Position numbers and translations under genes: made by a program. A stretch of DNA of 29,947 bases from Diphasiastrum complanatum (lineage: Eukaryota; Streptophyta; Lycopodiopsida; Lycopodiales; Lycopodiaceae), in NCBI GenBank assembly GCA_029204225.1, contig MU836368.1:1-29947 (forward strand), read 5' to 3'. The notes under the pieces are model-generated. The model saw only the letters and a program-made list of their open reading frames with translations. It ran no database searches and was not told the origin of the DNA. Positions 7,950 to 17,850 of the stretch are shown piece after piece. The first letter of the stretch is position 1. The number at the start of each line of letters is the position of its first letter.

Positions 7950-8351
7950 CGGGTTACCATGATGTTTCTGGTGAAAGACAAAACAATTGGTAATCATGTC
8001 GTCTACAGGATTACCGGTATGTACACCAGTTAGCTTGGGCTAGTCAATCTTGTTTTCCTCTTTGTGGTGGAAAATGGTTCTCTACATGCCACCGAGTAAT
8101 AGTATGGATTGACGCGCATGTATGCCGAGGCTTTGAGATATTGTTCCATGGATGTTTTGCTTTGCAAGAAGAGTTGGTGTCGCTAGGCAGATTGCGGATC
8201 CAAGAGCTTAATGGCCTCTTTGTGAGTCTTGCAATGATCCAGGTTGGGTAGGATGTACCCGCCGAGCTCCTTGGGTTGGTATTTTTTTGAAAACTCCTGG
8301 GAGATGAGGTGATCCTTGTTCGGTGCAGTTGGAGAGATCCGGTGTCATATT
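7950..8351 (-). pseudogene. Last segment of the gypsy-linked accessory ORF
   Basis: Continues, on the other side of the young copia, the reading frame that ends at 14771. Coding-like stretches are DHLISQEFSKKYQPKELGGY, CKTHKEAIKLLD and SMEQYLKASAYM. A TGA lies beside the insertion point and a TAG further on; both are explained by CGA or CAG to TGA or TAG changes. The frame is lost near 8030. I recognise no domain. It supports the view that one long gene was split by two insertions. Confidence 0.4.
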
Positions 8352-8356
8352 GTGGG
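8352..8356. repeat. Target-site duplication GTGGG, left copy
   Basis: Identical to 14766-14770 and immediately outside the TG...CA LTR ends. Confidence 0.95.
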
Positions 8357-9011
8357 TGTGAAAAATACAGATCCTAAGTGGATCTAAACTCCAAGATCAT
8401 TGGCTTGAATGCTTGCACTCCAAACTACATAAGCTAGGAATTGGCAACACATTCTATGCTACCTAGAATGCAAAGAACTTGATCAAAAAGCATTTATCAC
8501 AAATGGAAACTTCCATAAACATCAAGTGCGGCCCAAAATAGCATTATACAGTCCATAATACATCAGCCTACCACTTTTGGAAAGCACCTAAGATCATACA
8601 CAGTAGCTTGAAGACAATACACACAACAATGCTCTCAATGGAGGAAGAAACAATGACAATGATCTATTGATCTCAATGAAGCATACAAAAGGTTTCTCCA
8701 ACCTGTTCTCCACGACTTCCCTACTATTTATGGATGAGGAAGATGACTCTCTCTCCTCTCTCTAGAAGGTACTTGACCCTAGATATTCCCTATATAGGAA
8801 AAATAGCTAAAAATGGCTTATATGACCAAAATACATCAAAATGGTCTCATTTTGAAGGGTATGAAGTTTGACACTTCATCATACTGAAAAAATACAGTAA
8901 ATAAAAACATTGTGGCCTGGTTCACACGTGTGAAACTCCAGAACCAAAACTATTTACAATTTTAGCCAATTTAGGCCTCAAACTAGCTAGGAAATGTTGA
9001 CAATTTTCACA
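8357..9011 (-). repeat. Copia 3' LTR (655 bp)
   Basis: On the minus strand it begins TGTGAAAATTGTC and ends TTTTTCACA. It contains the 14-bp palindrome TTCACACGTGTGAA at 8921-8934, about 80 bases into the LTR, where a U3 enhancer would lie. The pol stop codon (TGA, 9009-9007) is formed by the first bases of the LTR. Confidence 0.95.
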
Positions 9012-10884
9012 CTCCCTCTTCAACATTGGATGCTAGTTTCAACATAGTCTTTGAGCACATTCCAAGATTAGATCTATGCATTAAATATAGGTCCTTTCCC
9101 AATGGTTTGGTGAAGATATCAGCCACACACTCCTTTGAAGAGACATGTTGAAGCTCCACCTCTTTGGCAATGACTTGATCTCTCACAAAATGGTGAGCAA
9201 TCTCAATGTGCTTGCTCCTTGCATGAAAAACAGGATTGCTTGCCAAGCTTTGGGCTGAAAGGTTATCACAAAGTATGATTGGAGTCTTCTCTGGTTCCAG
9301 CAAGTGAAGATCCAATAACATCCTCTTGATCCAAAGAATCTCCTTGGTGCATGTTGTTAATGCCTTGTACTCGGCTTCGGTGGAAGATAGAGAGATAGTT
9401 GGTTGCTTCTTTGATAGCCATGAGACCACTCCATCTCCAAGATAGATTGCAAAGGCACTTGTTGACTTCCTATCCATTTGATCACCTGCAAAATCTGAAT
9501 CTGAAAATCCACAAAGGTTAGGTGTAGTACCTCCATACAAGATGCCAAAATCTCTAGATCCCGAGATGTATCTAAGTACTCTCTTTCCTAGCTTCCAATG
9601 AGCCTCACTAGGATCTTGCATAAATTGACTTAGTTTACCAACCACAAAGCTTAGATCAGGTCTTGTGATGGTTAACCATATAAGAGATCCTATTAGCTTT
9701 CTATAGAGAGTAATGTCCTTGAAGGATCTTTCATTACTTCTTGTAGTTAGCTTTACATTTGATTCCATAGGAGTAGAAACAACTTTACAATCTTCCATAT
9801 GAAACCTTTTTAGAATAGAGTTAACATACTTTTCTTGACATATGAATGTAGATTTAGAAGTTCTAATAATCTCTATTCCTAAGATATAATGAAGTTTACC
9901 AAGATCTTGAATTTCAAACTCTCTTTTGAGTGCCATCTTGATTTCATCTATATCTAGATTGTTACCACCACTTAAGATAATGTCATCAACATAGATCAAA
10001 AGTAAAGTGATATCATTTTCATTCAATCTAAAGTAGAGAGAATGATCATACTCACTCATAACAAAGTTTTGAGAAAGTAAGAAGGAATTGAGCTTAGCAT
10101 ACCAACTCCTTGGTGCTTGCTTTAGCCCACACAAACTCTTTTGGAGATAGCACACATGATTAGGCTCATCATGTGAAACATAGCCCTCGGGTTGCTCCAT
10201 GTAAATATCTTCTTCAAGATCACCATTCAAGAAGGCATTAGTAACATCCATTTGCCACATATCCCAATCATAAAGAGTTGCAAGAGAGATTAGGATTCGA
10301 ATAGTTACCATCTTTGCCACGGGTGCAAAGGTCTCATCATAGTCAATACCATATTCTTGAGCATACCCCTTTGCCACCAACCTTGCCTTGTACTTGTTGA
10401 TTGATCCATCTTGATTTGTCTTGATCTTGAAGATCCACTTACAACCAATTGCCTTCTTGTCCTTTGGAAGCTTTACCAACCTCCATGTGTTGCTTTTGAT
10501 GAGTGCTTGATGCTCATGATCCATGGCTTGGATCCATTCCTTCTTTTGAATTGCTTCACCTACACAAGTTGGTTCATCAAAAGAGGTAAGAAAAGCAAAG
10601 TTAGAGTTGTCCACCACTTGCTTTCCTTTCTCATCATAGGTTAGCCTTGATGGCTTAGCCCTTTGCCTTTGAGTCTTCCTTGAAGTTTGCTTTGGAGTGG
10701 CATCTCCATCTTCATCCAAGACATCTTGCACATCATGATGATTAGTAGGCACATCAACATCAACATCAACAACATTGGAAACATTCTCTTCATGAAAGAT
10801 GACATCCCTACTTATGACAACTTTCTTTGTAGAAGGAATGTACACTTTGTAAGCCTTGCTTACTTCACTATAGCCAACAAACAC
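9007..10884 (-). CDS. Copia pol, second part: reverse transcriptase and RNase H
   Basis: 625 codons from a GTG. The frame is actually open back to about 10985, where it holds the end of integrase (VFGC-type segment FGCTCFVNITLDD, then VFVGYSEVSKAYKVY). RT motifs follow in order: CKWIFKIK, YKARLVAKGYAQ, GIDYDETFAPVAKM, WQMDVTNAFLNGDL, LCGLKQAPRSWY and the catalytic YVDD at residues 298-301. RNase H has DSDFAGD, SWLSKKQPTISLSSTEAEY and the late HIEIAHHFVRD. The domain is full length and free of stops, so the enzyme part looks intact. It would copy element RNA into DNA in cytoplasmic particles. It lies in a different frame from the gag-integrase ORF, which it overlaps by 25 bases. In normal copias the two are one ORF, so this is a mutation, not programmed frameshifting, in my reading. 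Confidence 0.93.
   Translation of the reverse strand: MFVGYSEVSKAYKVYIPSTKKVVISRDVIFHEENVSNVVDVDVDVPTNHHDVQDVLDEDGDATPKQTSRKTQRQRAKPSRLTYDEKGKQVVDNSNFAFLTSFDEPTCVGEAIQKKEWIQAMDHEHQALIKSNTWRLVKLPKDKKAIGCKWIFKIKTNQDGSINKYKARLVAKGYAQEYGIDYDETFAPVAKMVTIRILISLATLYDWDMWQMDVTNAFLNGDLEEDIYMEQPEGYVSHDEPNHVCYLQKSLCGLKQAPRSWYAKLNSFLLSQNFVMSEYDHSLYFRLNENDITLLLIYVDDIILSGGNNLDIDEIKMALKREFEIQDLGKLHYILGIEIIRTSKSTFICQEKYVNSILKRFHMEDCKVVSTPMESNVKLTTRSNERSFKDITLYRKLIGSLIWLTITRPDLSFVVGKLSQFMQDPSEAHWKLGKRVLRYISGSRDFGILYGGTTPNLCGFSDSDFAGDQMDRKSTSAFAIYLGDGVVSWLSKKQPTISLSSTEAEYKALTTCTKEILWIKRMLLDLHLLEPEKTPIILCDNLSAQSLASNPVFHARSKHIEIAHHFVRDQVIAKEVELQHVSSKECVADIFTKPLGKDLYLMHRSNLGMCSKTMLKLASNVEEGV
9012..9024 (-). other. 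Copia polypurine tract
   Basis: Minus-strand GTTGAAGAGGGAG directly precedes the 3' LTR and overlaps the last codons of pol (NVEEGV). Confidence 0.85.
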
Positions 10885-12938
10885 ACCCTTCTTTGATGAA
10901 GGATCTTCTTTAGTTCTATCATCAAGTGTGATATTGACAAAACATGTACATCCAAAGATCCTACAATGCTTGACACTCGGCCTTCAGTTTTACCATCCAA
11001 GGAAGCACTTGTCCATCTATTACATAGATAGTTAGCACATGCTAAAGCTTCCCCCCAAAAAGACTTAGCAAGATTAGCATGTAGTCTCATTGCCTTGGCA
11101 CATTCACAAAGGGTTCTATTCTTCCTCTCGGCCACTCCATTCTGTTGTGGAGTCCTAGGACTAGACATCTCCCTCTTAATCCCATGTGCTATACAAAAGT
11201 CTTTGAACCTATTTGAGGTGTATTCCCCTCCATTATCATATCTTAAGCATTTGATCTTTGTATTGAATTGGTTTTCCATTTCATTCTTGAACTTGACAAA
11301 TGCAGCAAACACTTCATCCTTACTTTTAAGAAGATAGATCCAAGTATACCTACTAAAGTCATCAATGAAAGTTGCATACATCTTTGCCCCACCATTGCTA
11401 GTTGTACTAGAAGAATGAATATCAGAATGCACAAGTTGAAAAGCTTCTTTAGATCTAGAAGTAGATCTAGAATAAGCAAGTCTATGAGATTTGGACAAGG
11501 CACAATGTTCACAAACACTATTGTTTGCAACAAGACTTTTAGGGAGACCAAGAACAAGCTCTTTCTTTGCCATTACCTCCAAAGATTTGAAGTTGGGATG
11601 GCCCAACCTCTTGTGCCAAACTTCTTGGTTTGTCAATTGCTCCCTAGCCATACATCCTTCATGATTAGAGATCACACATGCATCAAGCTTGAAAAGTTTA
11701 CCATGCCTCCTACCTTGAGCAATCAAGGATCCACATTTACTTATCAAACATGCATCTCCAATGAACTCCACATCAAGTCCTTTGTCAATCATTTGACTTA
11801 CACTAAGCAAATTCTTAGTGATTGAAGGAATGTACAAGACATTTTCAAGATTTGCTTTCCTATTTGTTGAAAGGGAAATAGGAATAGTGCCTATGCCTTT
11901 GATGTCACATTGACCATCATTTGCAGTGTAGATGATGTTACCTTCTCCCTCATAAGACAATAAGGATGTAAAGTATTCCTTATGTCTTGTCATGTGAGAT
12001 GAGGCTCCACTATCAATCCACCAAGGATCATTATCATCTATGTTGGCTAACAAACTTGAAGTCATAACAAGTGATTCACATGTGTTATGTTCTTCCTCAT
12101 CTATTGTAAGATTTCCTTGCCTCTCTCCTTGCTCTCTTTTCTTCTTATAACATTCATTTGCAAAATGACCTTTTATCCCACAATAAAAGCACTTGAACTT
12201 TGACTTATTGTTCTTAGTAGAAGAGGAAGAGGAAGAGTGATCATCATGATCAAAGTTACCACCTTTGGACCATTTCCCTTTGCCTTTACCTTTGCCCTTG
12301 AATTTGCCTTTTGTGAAGAAAGCCTCTTCACCTCCACCTTGCAAGGATGCACCATCAAGCTTTGATTGCAACCTATGTTCTTCAGCCAATAAGATTTCTT
12401 GCAAGTCAACCACACTTGGCAAGACTCTTTGAATGGCAAAACTTTGCACAAGGTTAGCAAGTTCATTTAGCAAACCATTCAACATAACTTGGACTATTTC
12501 ACCATCTTTTATGTTCTCATCAATGCATGCTAAATCATCACTTAGGGACTTAACTCTCAAGATAAATGCATGAGCACTTTCACCCTCTCTTTGCCTACTA
12601 GAAAATATTTGTCTCCTTAGGGTCAATACCCTAGATGTGGACTTTGATTCAAAGAGCTTCTTTAAGGCATTCCATGCCTCACTTGCACTTTGACACTTTC
12701 CAACTTCCTTGAGAAGTTCATTTGTAACATTCATTTTAATGATATGAAGAGCCCTTTTGGCCTTCTTATCAAACCTTTGTTGCTCTTGAAGTGTGAGAGG
12801 TCTCTCTTCAATTTCTGCAACTATGTCCATGAGTTCATTCAACTCAAGTAAGGACTCCATCCTCACTTTCCAAGTAGAGTAGTTTGATGAACTCAACCTT
12901 TCACTAGACTCTAGCATGATCCCACCATTGGAAGCCAT
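10860..12938 (-). CDS. Copia gag, protease and integrase
   Basis: 692 codons from ATG 12938 (MASNGGIMLESSERL). Gag N-terminal domain with NYSTWKVRMESLL and AWNALKKLFESKS. Zinc knuckle CFYCGIKGHFANEC at residues 250-263 (CX2CX4HX4C), preceded by a Lys/Gly-rich run. Protease DSGASSHM with catalytic Asp 309. Integrase with HKRLGHPN...CEHC zinc-binding residues and a DD35E triad at Asp 506, Asp 568 (RYDNGGEY) and Glu 604 (NGVAERKNR); the 35-residue spacing is exact. After SLDGKT the usual PYE-W-GRKP segment is missing, and the last about 40 residues are out-of-frame sequence. A short deletion near 10979-10986 shifted the frame into the ORF at 9007-10884. Gag packages RNA, protease processes the polyprotein, and integrase inserts the DNA copy. 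Confidence 0.93.
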   Translation of the reverse strand: MASNGGIMLESSERLSSSNYSTWKVRMESLLELNELMDIVAEIEERPLTLQEQQRFDKKAKRALHIIKMNVTNELLKEVGKCQSASEAWNALKKLFESKSTSRVLTLRRQIFSSRQREGESAHAFILRVKSLSDDLACIDENIKDGEIVQVMLNGLLNELANLVQSFAIQRVLPSVVDLQEILLAEEHRLQSKLDGASLQGGGEEAFFTKGKFKGKGKGKGKWSKGGNFDHDDHSSSSSSTKNNKSKFKCFYCGIKGHFANECYKKKREQGERQGNLTIDEEEHNTCESLVMTSSLLANIDDNDPWWIDSGASSHMTRHKEYFTSLLSYEGEGNIIYTANDGQCDIKGIGTIPISLSTNRKANLENVLYIPSITKNLLSVSQMIDKGLDVEFIGDACLISKCGSLIAQGRRHGKLFKLDACVISNHEGCMAREQLTNQEVWHKRLGHPNFKSLEVMAKKELVLGLPKSLVANNSVCEHCALSKSHRLAYSRSTSRSKEAFQLVHSDIHSSSTTSNGGAKMYATFIDDFSRYTWIYLLKSKDEVFAAFVKFKNEMENQFNTKIKCLRYDNGGEYTSNRFKDFCIAHGIKREMSSPRTPQQNGVAERKNRTLCECAKAMRLHANLAKSFWGEALACANYLCNRWTSASLDGKTEGRVSSIVGSLDVHVLSISHLMIELKKILHQRRVCLLAIVK

Positions 12939-13145
12939 GATTCTAATGTTTCTTCAACTTTTAGGTTCTGTCCTAAAGCACTTAGCACTCACTTTTCTCT
13001 CAACAAATGATAGATAAAGAGATCTATGAAGATTTAGGACCCTAAAACACTTCTATCTTGAACCTAGATGGTTTCCAAGCATAGAAAGGAAGATTGAAAC
13101 ACATGCAACACTTTGCACACACTAAGAATGGATTACAAAATCAAA

Positions 13146-13690
13146 CCAACCTGAACACACTCTTGCTTAAGCTCTCAAACTTTCCAGCAAGTGACCAAAT
13201 CAAGTTATGGTGTGAAGAGTTACTTGCATTCTTAGAAAATACCCAAAACTAGGATGCCAAGATTACCTAGTAATGAACAAACTTGATCAACATATGATCA
13301 ACACACTAAGATATTGATTCAACCTGTAAAACCACATGTAAACCACACTTCTAAAAGTTTATAAACTCCAGCAAGTGATAAATACAAGATTTAGAGGTGA
13401 ATGAATGAGCACACTTAGTGAATCACAAGACTAGCTTCACTATCTTGTCAAATCTTGGTGTTTAGATGTAGATCTAAGATCACTTCACATGAGAATGTTC
13501 CTCAACCTGTTAAGAACCTGAAAACACACTTGCATAATGGTTAACACCTTCCAGCAAATGCTCCAATCAAATTACATAAGGAGAGTTACTTACATGCTCA
13601 ACAAAGTACACCAAAATTTATGCCAAAATTGATGACAATCTTTACAATATGCTCTTCACAATGGAGCTTACAATATGTTCACCCAAAAAA
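13146..13690 (-). repeat. Three degenerate ~183-bp tandem repeats in the copia leader
   Basis: AACCTG starts units at 13148, 13321 and 13504, and CCAGCAA recurs at 13184, 13368 and 13551 (spacing 184 and 183). Units 1 and 3 also share an AATCAA-TTA segment and GAGTTACTT. Units have diverged substantially from each other although the LTRs are almost identical, so the repeats are an old family feature. Confidence 0.7.
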
Positions 13691-13762
13691 GGGGATCTTT
13701 CATCCAAATGGGAGATTTGCTCAGCCTTTAGGAGAATTACAACTCACTCAAAAGAGCATTTG

Positions 13763-13815
13763 TCATCCACTTAAGGAGAAGTTTCATCCACTTAAGGAGA
13801 GTGTTCATCCAAGAA
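13763..13815. repeat. Short 20-21-bp tandem repeat
   Basis: TCATCCACTTAAGGAGA occurs at 13763 and 13784, followed by a decayed third TCATCC at 13805; an earlier TCATCC lies near 13700. Confidence 0.6.
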
Positions 13816-14098
13816 TGGAGATTGTCGACAATAGGATTGAAAAGAACATTGTTAGTATTGAATATGCACAAGCCTCACAATCACAAATGATTAGGTGTTA
13901 TGATCTGATCCAAAATAGTTTCTTTTCAGCCTCTGATCTTCAATAGACCTGAAATATGCTTTTTATCCACAAGTTCAACTCACAAAACAAAGGTTAGTAA
14001 GATTTGATCAACAAAGCAATGCAAAATCATGCTAGAACTTGATCAAACATCCAAATATCACCAAAAATGGAATACTTACTGTAAATAGAAGCCAACCA

Positions 14099-14110
14099 GC
14101 TCTGATACCA
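14099..14110 (-). other. Copia primer-binding site, initiator tRNA-Met
   Basis: Minus strand TGGTATCAGAGC abuts the 5' LTR end. This is the standard plant copia PBS, complementary to the initiator methionine tRNA 3' end. Confidence 0.93.
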
Positions 14111-14765
14111 TGTGAAAAATACAGATCCTAAGTGGATCTAAACTCCAAGATCATTGGCTTGAATGCTTGCACTCCAAACTACATAAGCTAGGAATTGGCA
14201 ACACATTCTATGCTACCTAGAATGCAAAGAACTTGATCAAAAAGCATTTATCACAAATGGAAACTTCCATAAACATCAAGTGCGGCCCAAAATAGCATTA
14301 TACAGTCCATAATACATCAGCCTACCACTTTTGGAAAGCACCTAAGATCATACACAATAGCTTGAAGACAATACACACAACAATGCTCTCAATGGAGGAA
14401 GAAACAATGACAATGATCTATTGATCTCAATGAAGCATACAAAAGGTTTCTCCAACCTGTTCTCCACGACTTCCCTACTATTTATGGATGAGGAAGATGA
14501 CTCTCTCTCCTCTCTCTAGAAGGTACTTGACCCTAGATATTCCCTATATAGGAAAAATAGCTAAAAATGGCTTATATGACCAAAATACATCAAAATGGTC
14601 TCATTTTGAAGGGTATGAAGTTTGACACTTCATCATACTGAAAAAATACAGTAAATAAAAACATTGTGGCCTGGTTCACACGTGTGAAACTCCAGAACCA
14701 AAACTATTTACAATTTTAGCCAATTTAGGCCTCAAACTAGCTAGGAAATGTTGACAATTTTCACA
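14111..14765 (-). repeat. Copia 5' LTR (655 bp)
   Basis: Same length as the 3' LTR and, by eye, one substitution different (14357). As the upstream LTR it should carry the active promoter. The palindrome TTCACACGTGTGAA is at 14675-14688. Confidence 0.95.
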
Positions 14766-14770
14766 GTGGG
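14766..14770. repeat. Target-site duplication GTGGG, right copy
   Basis: Identical to 8352-8356. Confidence 0.95.
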
Positions 14771-15259
14771 AGCTTCAGCAGCTAAGGCATGCTCAACCTG
14801 GGAGTCTGGTTCAGGAGAGAGGGGAGGTGAAGGGTTAGAAGCAGTGATCCGTTGTGATTCGGGAGAATATTAGCATGAAAAGAGAAGGTTAGTTGTATCG
14901 ATGGGGTTAGAGGCGGTAGAAGTGAATTGGTGTTGGGAGGAAGTACCACCGGTGCCCTGAGGATTGGTTGGTGGTTGAGCTTGTGGTCCTTGAAATTGCC
15001 CTTGAAATGTCGAGCCTTGATTATTTGCTAGCGTTTGTTAAGATCCTTCCCCATCGCCACCATCTGAGCCATCAAAGTGATGCTCGGAGTCATAAAAGTC
15101 AGCATGCTTTGCATGGACAGAAGATGTGGACTGAGCAGCCATCTTCAATCGTTCTTCCAAGGTGGCTATGTGCTGGTTAAGGGCCTCGATGGAAGCAGTG
15201 TATGATTGTTGGAGTTTGGTGTGCTGCTCTGTCGTGGCTTTCAACTTTTGGGCCAACCG
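14771..15259 (-). pseudogene. Middle segment of the accessory ORF: coiled coil
   Basis: The minus-strand frame comes in from the old copia insertion point and reads RLAQKLKATTEQHTKLQQSY, then a heptad-like helical stretch (IEALNQHIATLEERLKMAAQ), then an acidic Asp/Gly-rich stretch ending at a TAA near 15038. A Gln/Pro/Ser-rich tail can be followed to 14771. It is predicted to be a coiled coil by inspection of leucine spacing. Both flanks are copia insertions with intact target-site duplications, so this piece and the pieces at 20972-22848 and 7950-8351 were once contiguous. Confidence 0.5.
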
Positions 15260-15264
15260 TTGAT
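15260..15264. repeat. Target-site duplication TTGAT, left copy
   Basis: Identical to 20967-20971, adjoining the LTR ends. Confidence 0.9.
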
Positions 15265-16082
15265 TGTCGCGGAAGCGAGACTGTTCAGATTTTGTCTTTG
15301 TCTTCTTATTTGCAAAAAATTCTGTGTTTTTGAAGTTTCTTTTGCGTGGAAGCTTTTACAGGATCCTAGACACGTGACTGCACATCACAGAACATATTTT
15401 ATTCTAGCAATCAGGACAGACAACACAAGACAAGAAGATGCACGAAAATAGAGCGATTGTATTATAAGTGTAATTTTCTGGAGCGAGATTGTCAGTGTCT
15501 CGCTCGTTGGCGGAATGACATTCTGCTCTTTCGTTGTGTTATGTTCGTTGGTAGACTTTCATGCATAGCTCTATTGTTCCTAATATTTTTTTGCCTGCTC
15601 TACTCGCTACGTCTATCTCTCTGTCTCTTACAGATCTATCTATTCAGATTGTTAGTTATGATCCAGAAAGGATCATTTATACCTCCACTGTGTGGAGTTT
15701 ACAAGACAGCTAAACGTAGAATCACAAGACTAGTTAATGCTAATCAGCTAGTTAGTTAGTCTTCGTCGTTGCCACTCGTTTCAGCTAGGCGTGAGGTCTA
15801 CAACTCCAAGCCCGTTGAGCTGCCAGCTGGCAACGCGAAAGATTCATCTTCGTTTGTTTCGTAATCTCTTATTTGCTTTCATTCTTTTCATTTCTTTCGT
15901 AGTTTTTCATTTTGCGTCCCTTTGCGGTTTGAAGTCCTGGAGGTGTGTTTACAATTCACAAATGATTTGTGAATCGTTCGTGCTTTGAATCAAGGGACGT
16001 TGACTGTCGCAAATTGTTCTCGGTCGACCTTCGTTTCTTGCTCGTGCTATGACAAAGTTGTAGGAGTTCACCATTTTTGACA
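15265..16082 (-). repeat. Old copia 3' LTR (818 bp)
   Basis: Minus strand begins TGTCAAAAATGG and ends CGCGACA. Compared with the 790-bp partner it has about 28 extra bases near 15500. Pol reads into it without an immediate stop. Confidence 0.9.
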
Positions 16083-16096
16083 CTCCCTCTTGAACC
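16083..16096 (-). other. Old copia polypurine tract
   Basis: Minus strand GGTTCAAGAGGGAG directly before the 3' LTR. Confidence 0.8.
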
Positions 16097-17850
16097 TTGC
16101 AGCTTTGTAGGTTTAATCCAATTGCCCTTCTTTGCTTGGAAAAGAGCGGCTTGTCGAGCGATTTCGTGAGTAGATCTGCAATCATATTTTTTGATTGTAT
16201 GTACTGGACCTGGAGCTCTCCTTTCGAGATCAAATCTCAAATGTGATGGTACTTCAGAGGTATGTGCTTTGTCTTTGAATAGAAGATAGGATCCTGGGAC
16301 AAATAGATGGCACTCTGAGAGTCCAACATCACCGTGCTTGGCCCCTCTTGTGGTATCCCGATTGCCTCTAGCATCATCTGCAGCCACACTACCTCATTTG
16401 CGACCTTTGAAGCTACGACATATCCAGTCTCGCAAGAGGATTGAGCCACCAAGGTTTGCTTTTTGCATATCCAGCTGATTGCAGCTCCACACGCTATTGT
16501 ACATCCTCGAGTAATGGACTTGATGCCATCTTTGCAGCTCGCCCAGCTTGCATCACTGTAGTGATGCAACTCAAATTCTTTTTTTTTTTCGTTTTCAGCT
16601 CTGTAGATTAATCCCATATTCTGGGTACTCCTCAAATACTGTAGGATTCGTTTGGCCATTTGCCAATGTTCCTGCTAGGATTTGAAGAGAATTGGCTCAA
16701 TGCATAAACAGAGAAAGCCAGATCGGGTCTGGTACAAATTGTCAAGTACATCAGGCTACCGATTAAGTTCTGGTAGGATATACCTGCCATCATCTGTTCT
16801 TCCTCTTCCATTTTTGGACAATCCTGTTTCGTGAGCTTGGCTCCAGCTATCATTGGTGTAGCCTTCTCCTTGCAGTCCATCATGTGGTACTGCCTTAGCA
16901 CTTTCTTGGAGAACTGACTCAAGTGCATTTCGCCCTTTGTTTGATCTCTTCTGATCTCCAGCCCTAGGCATTTCATTGCTTCTCCAAGTTCTGTGATTGT
17001 GTAGCTTTCAGAAATCTAACTCTTCGTGTCTTTGATCAGCATCAAGGAATTTCCTATCATCAACAAATCATCCACGAAAATGATCAGTATCACAAAATAT
17101 TTTCCTACTCTTTTAATGTAGACATTGCAGTCTGGTTGAGTAGGATTGAAGTCTAGAAACTTCAGAAGACCATCAAGCTTTTTGTACTAGGCTCGTGATG
17201 CCTGTTTTAGACCATAGATGCATCTCTACAACCGACAGACATATTGTCGATTGTCGGGGTCTTCATAGCCTTCAGGTTTCTTCATGAAAATTTCCTCCTC
17301 TAGATCTTCATGGAGAAAGGCTATTTTCACGTCAATCTAGTGAATTTCCAGATTGTACTGTGTGGCGTATGCAAGGAGCAGCCTTATGCTTGTCATCTTC
17401 ACCGTGGGCGAATACGTGTCGAAATAGTCAACACCATATCTCTGTGTGTAGCCCTTCGTGACAAGCCTTGCTTTGTAGCGGCCAATGGTGCCATCTGATT
17501 TCATCTTTTTCTTATATACCCACTTGTAGTCTATTCTTTTTCTGTTTTCTGGCAGTGGCTCTAATGTTCATGCCTCGTTTCGCCTCATCGACTCAATTTT
17601 CTCTGACATTGTCTGCTTCCAAAATTCTCCCTCTAGACTCTGGATAGCTTCTTGGTATGTTGTTGGCTCTTCTGTGAAGCTGCAATACTCAAACTACGTG
17701 TCTTCGCTCCATTGAAGATTGTCAGAGTAGCGGTCTGGAGGTCTTCTTTGTCTCGTTGACCTTCGAGGTTCGTTTCGTCGCTGCTCGAACGTTTGTTGTT
17801 CGTGGGGTTGATCCTCTCCTTCCTGCTGCTCTAGAGTCTGTGGCTCTGCA
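16097..17850 (-). pseudogene. Old copia reverse transcriptase and RNase H, broken
   Basis: RT motifs are readable in one main frame: RKRIDYKWVYKKKMK, YKARLVTKGYTQRYG, IDVKIAFLHEDLEEE, CIYGLKQASRA, a catalytic IFVDD and CLGLEIRRDQ. RNase H follows, with YSDASWASCKDG, SWICKKQTLVAQSSCE and HIPLKYHHI. Stops lie at 17694-17696, 17568-17570, 17337-17339, 17226-17228, 17187-17189, 17016-17018 and 16237-16239, and a one-base deletion near 16672 shifts the frame (NPS before EHWQ). The element is dead. The domain order and motifs are otherwise typical of copia. Confidence 0.9.

Larger units (their letters stand above)
12939..14098 (-). other. Copia 5' untranslated leader
   Basis: 1.16 kb between PBS and gag with no coding signal on the sense strand. 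An antisense ORF of 108 codons at 13620-13946 has no family signature and is built on short repeats, so I do not call it a gene. The leader is occupied by the tandem repeats listed separately. Confidence 0.7.
8357..14765 (-). mobile_element. Young full-length Ty1/copia retrotransposon (6.4 kb)
   Basis: Complete structure on the minus strand: 5' LTR 14765-14111, PBS 14110-14099, a long leader with tandem repeats, gag-protease-integrase-RT-RNase H, polypurine tract and 3' LTR 9011-8357. It is flanked by the direct repeat GTGGG at 8352-8356 and 14766-14770. By eye the two 655-bp LTRs differ at one base (G at 8603, A at 14357), so insertion is recent. Gene order (integrase before RT) defines copia. 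Pol carries a deletion and frameshift near 10980, so this copy is probably not autonomous. Confidence 0.95.

Noticed and set aside
10860-10884. Programmed frameshift between the two copia ORFs
   Set aside because: Conserved integrase codons are missing at the junction, and a normal copia has a single ORF here; a deletion explains it better.
11268-11825. Plus-strand ORF of 185 codons
   Set aside because: Exact antisense of the copia protease/integrase coding region; no independent signal.
13146-13690. CRISPR array
   Set aside because: Units are about 183 bp, degenerate, without short identical repeats and unique spacers; plant retrotransposon leader.
13620-13946. Plus-strand ORF of 108 codons with HPLKE repeats
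   Set aside because: Antisense to the copia leader and generated by a 20-21-bp tandem repeat.
14968-15180. Plus-strand ORF of 70 codons
   Set aside because: Antisense of the coiled-coil accessory segment, whose minus-strand reading is clearly more protein-like.
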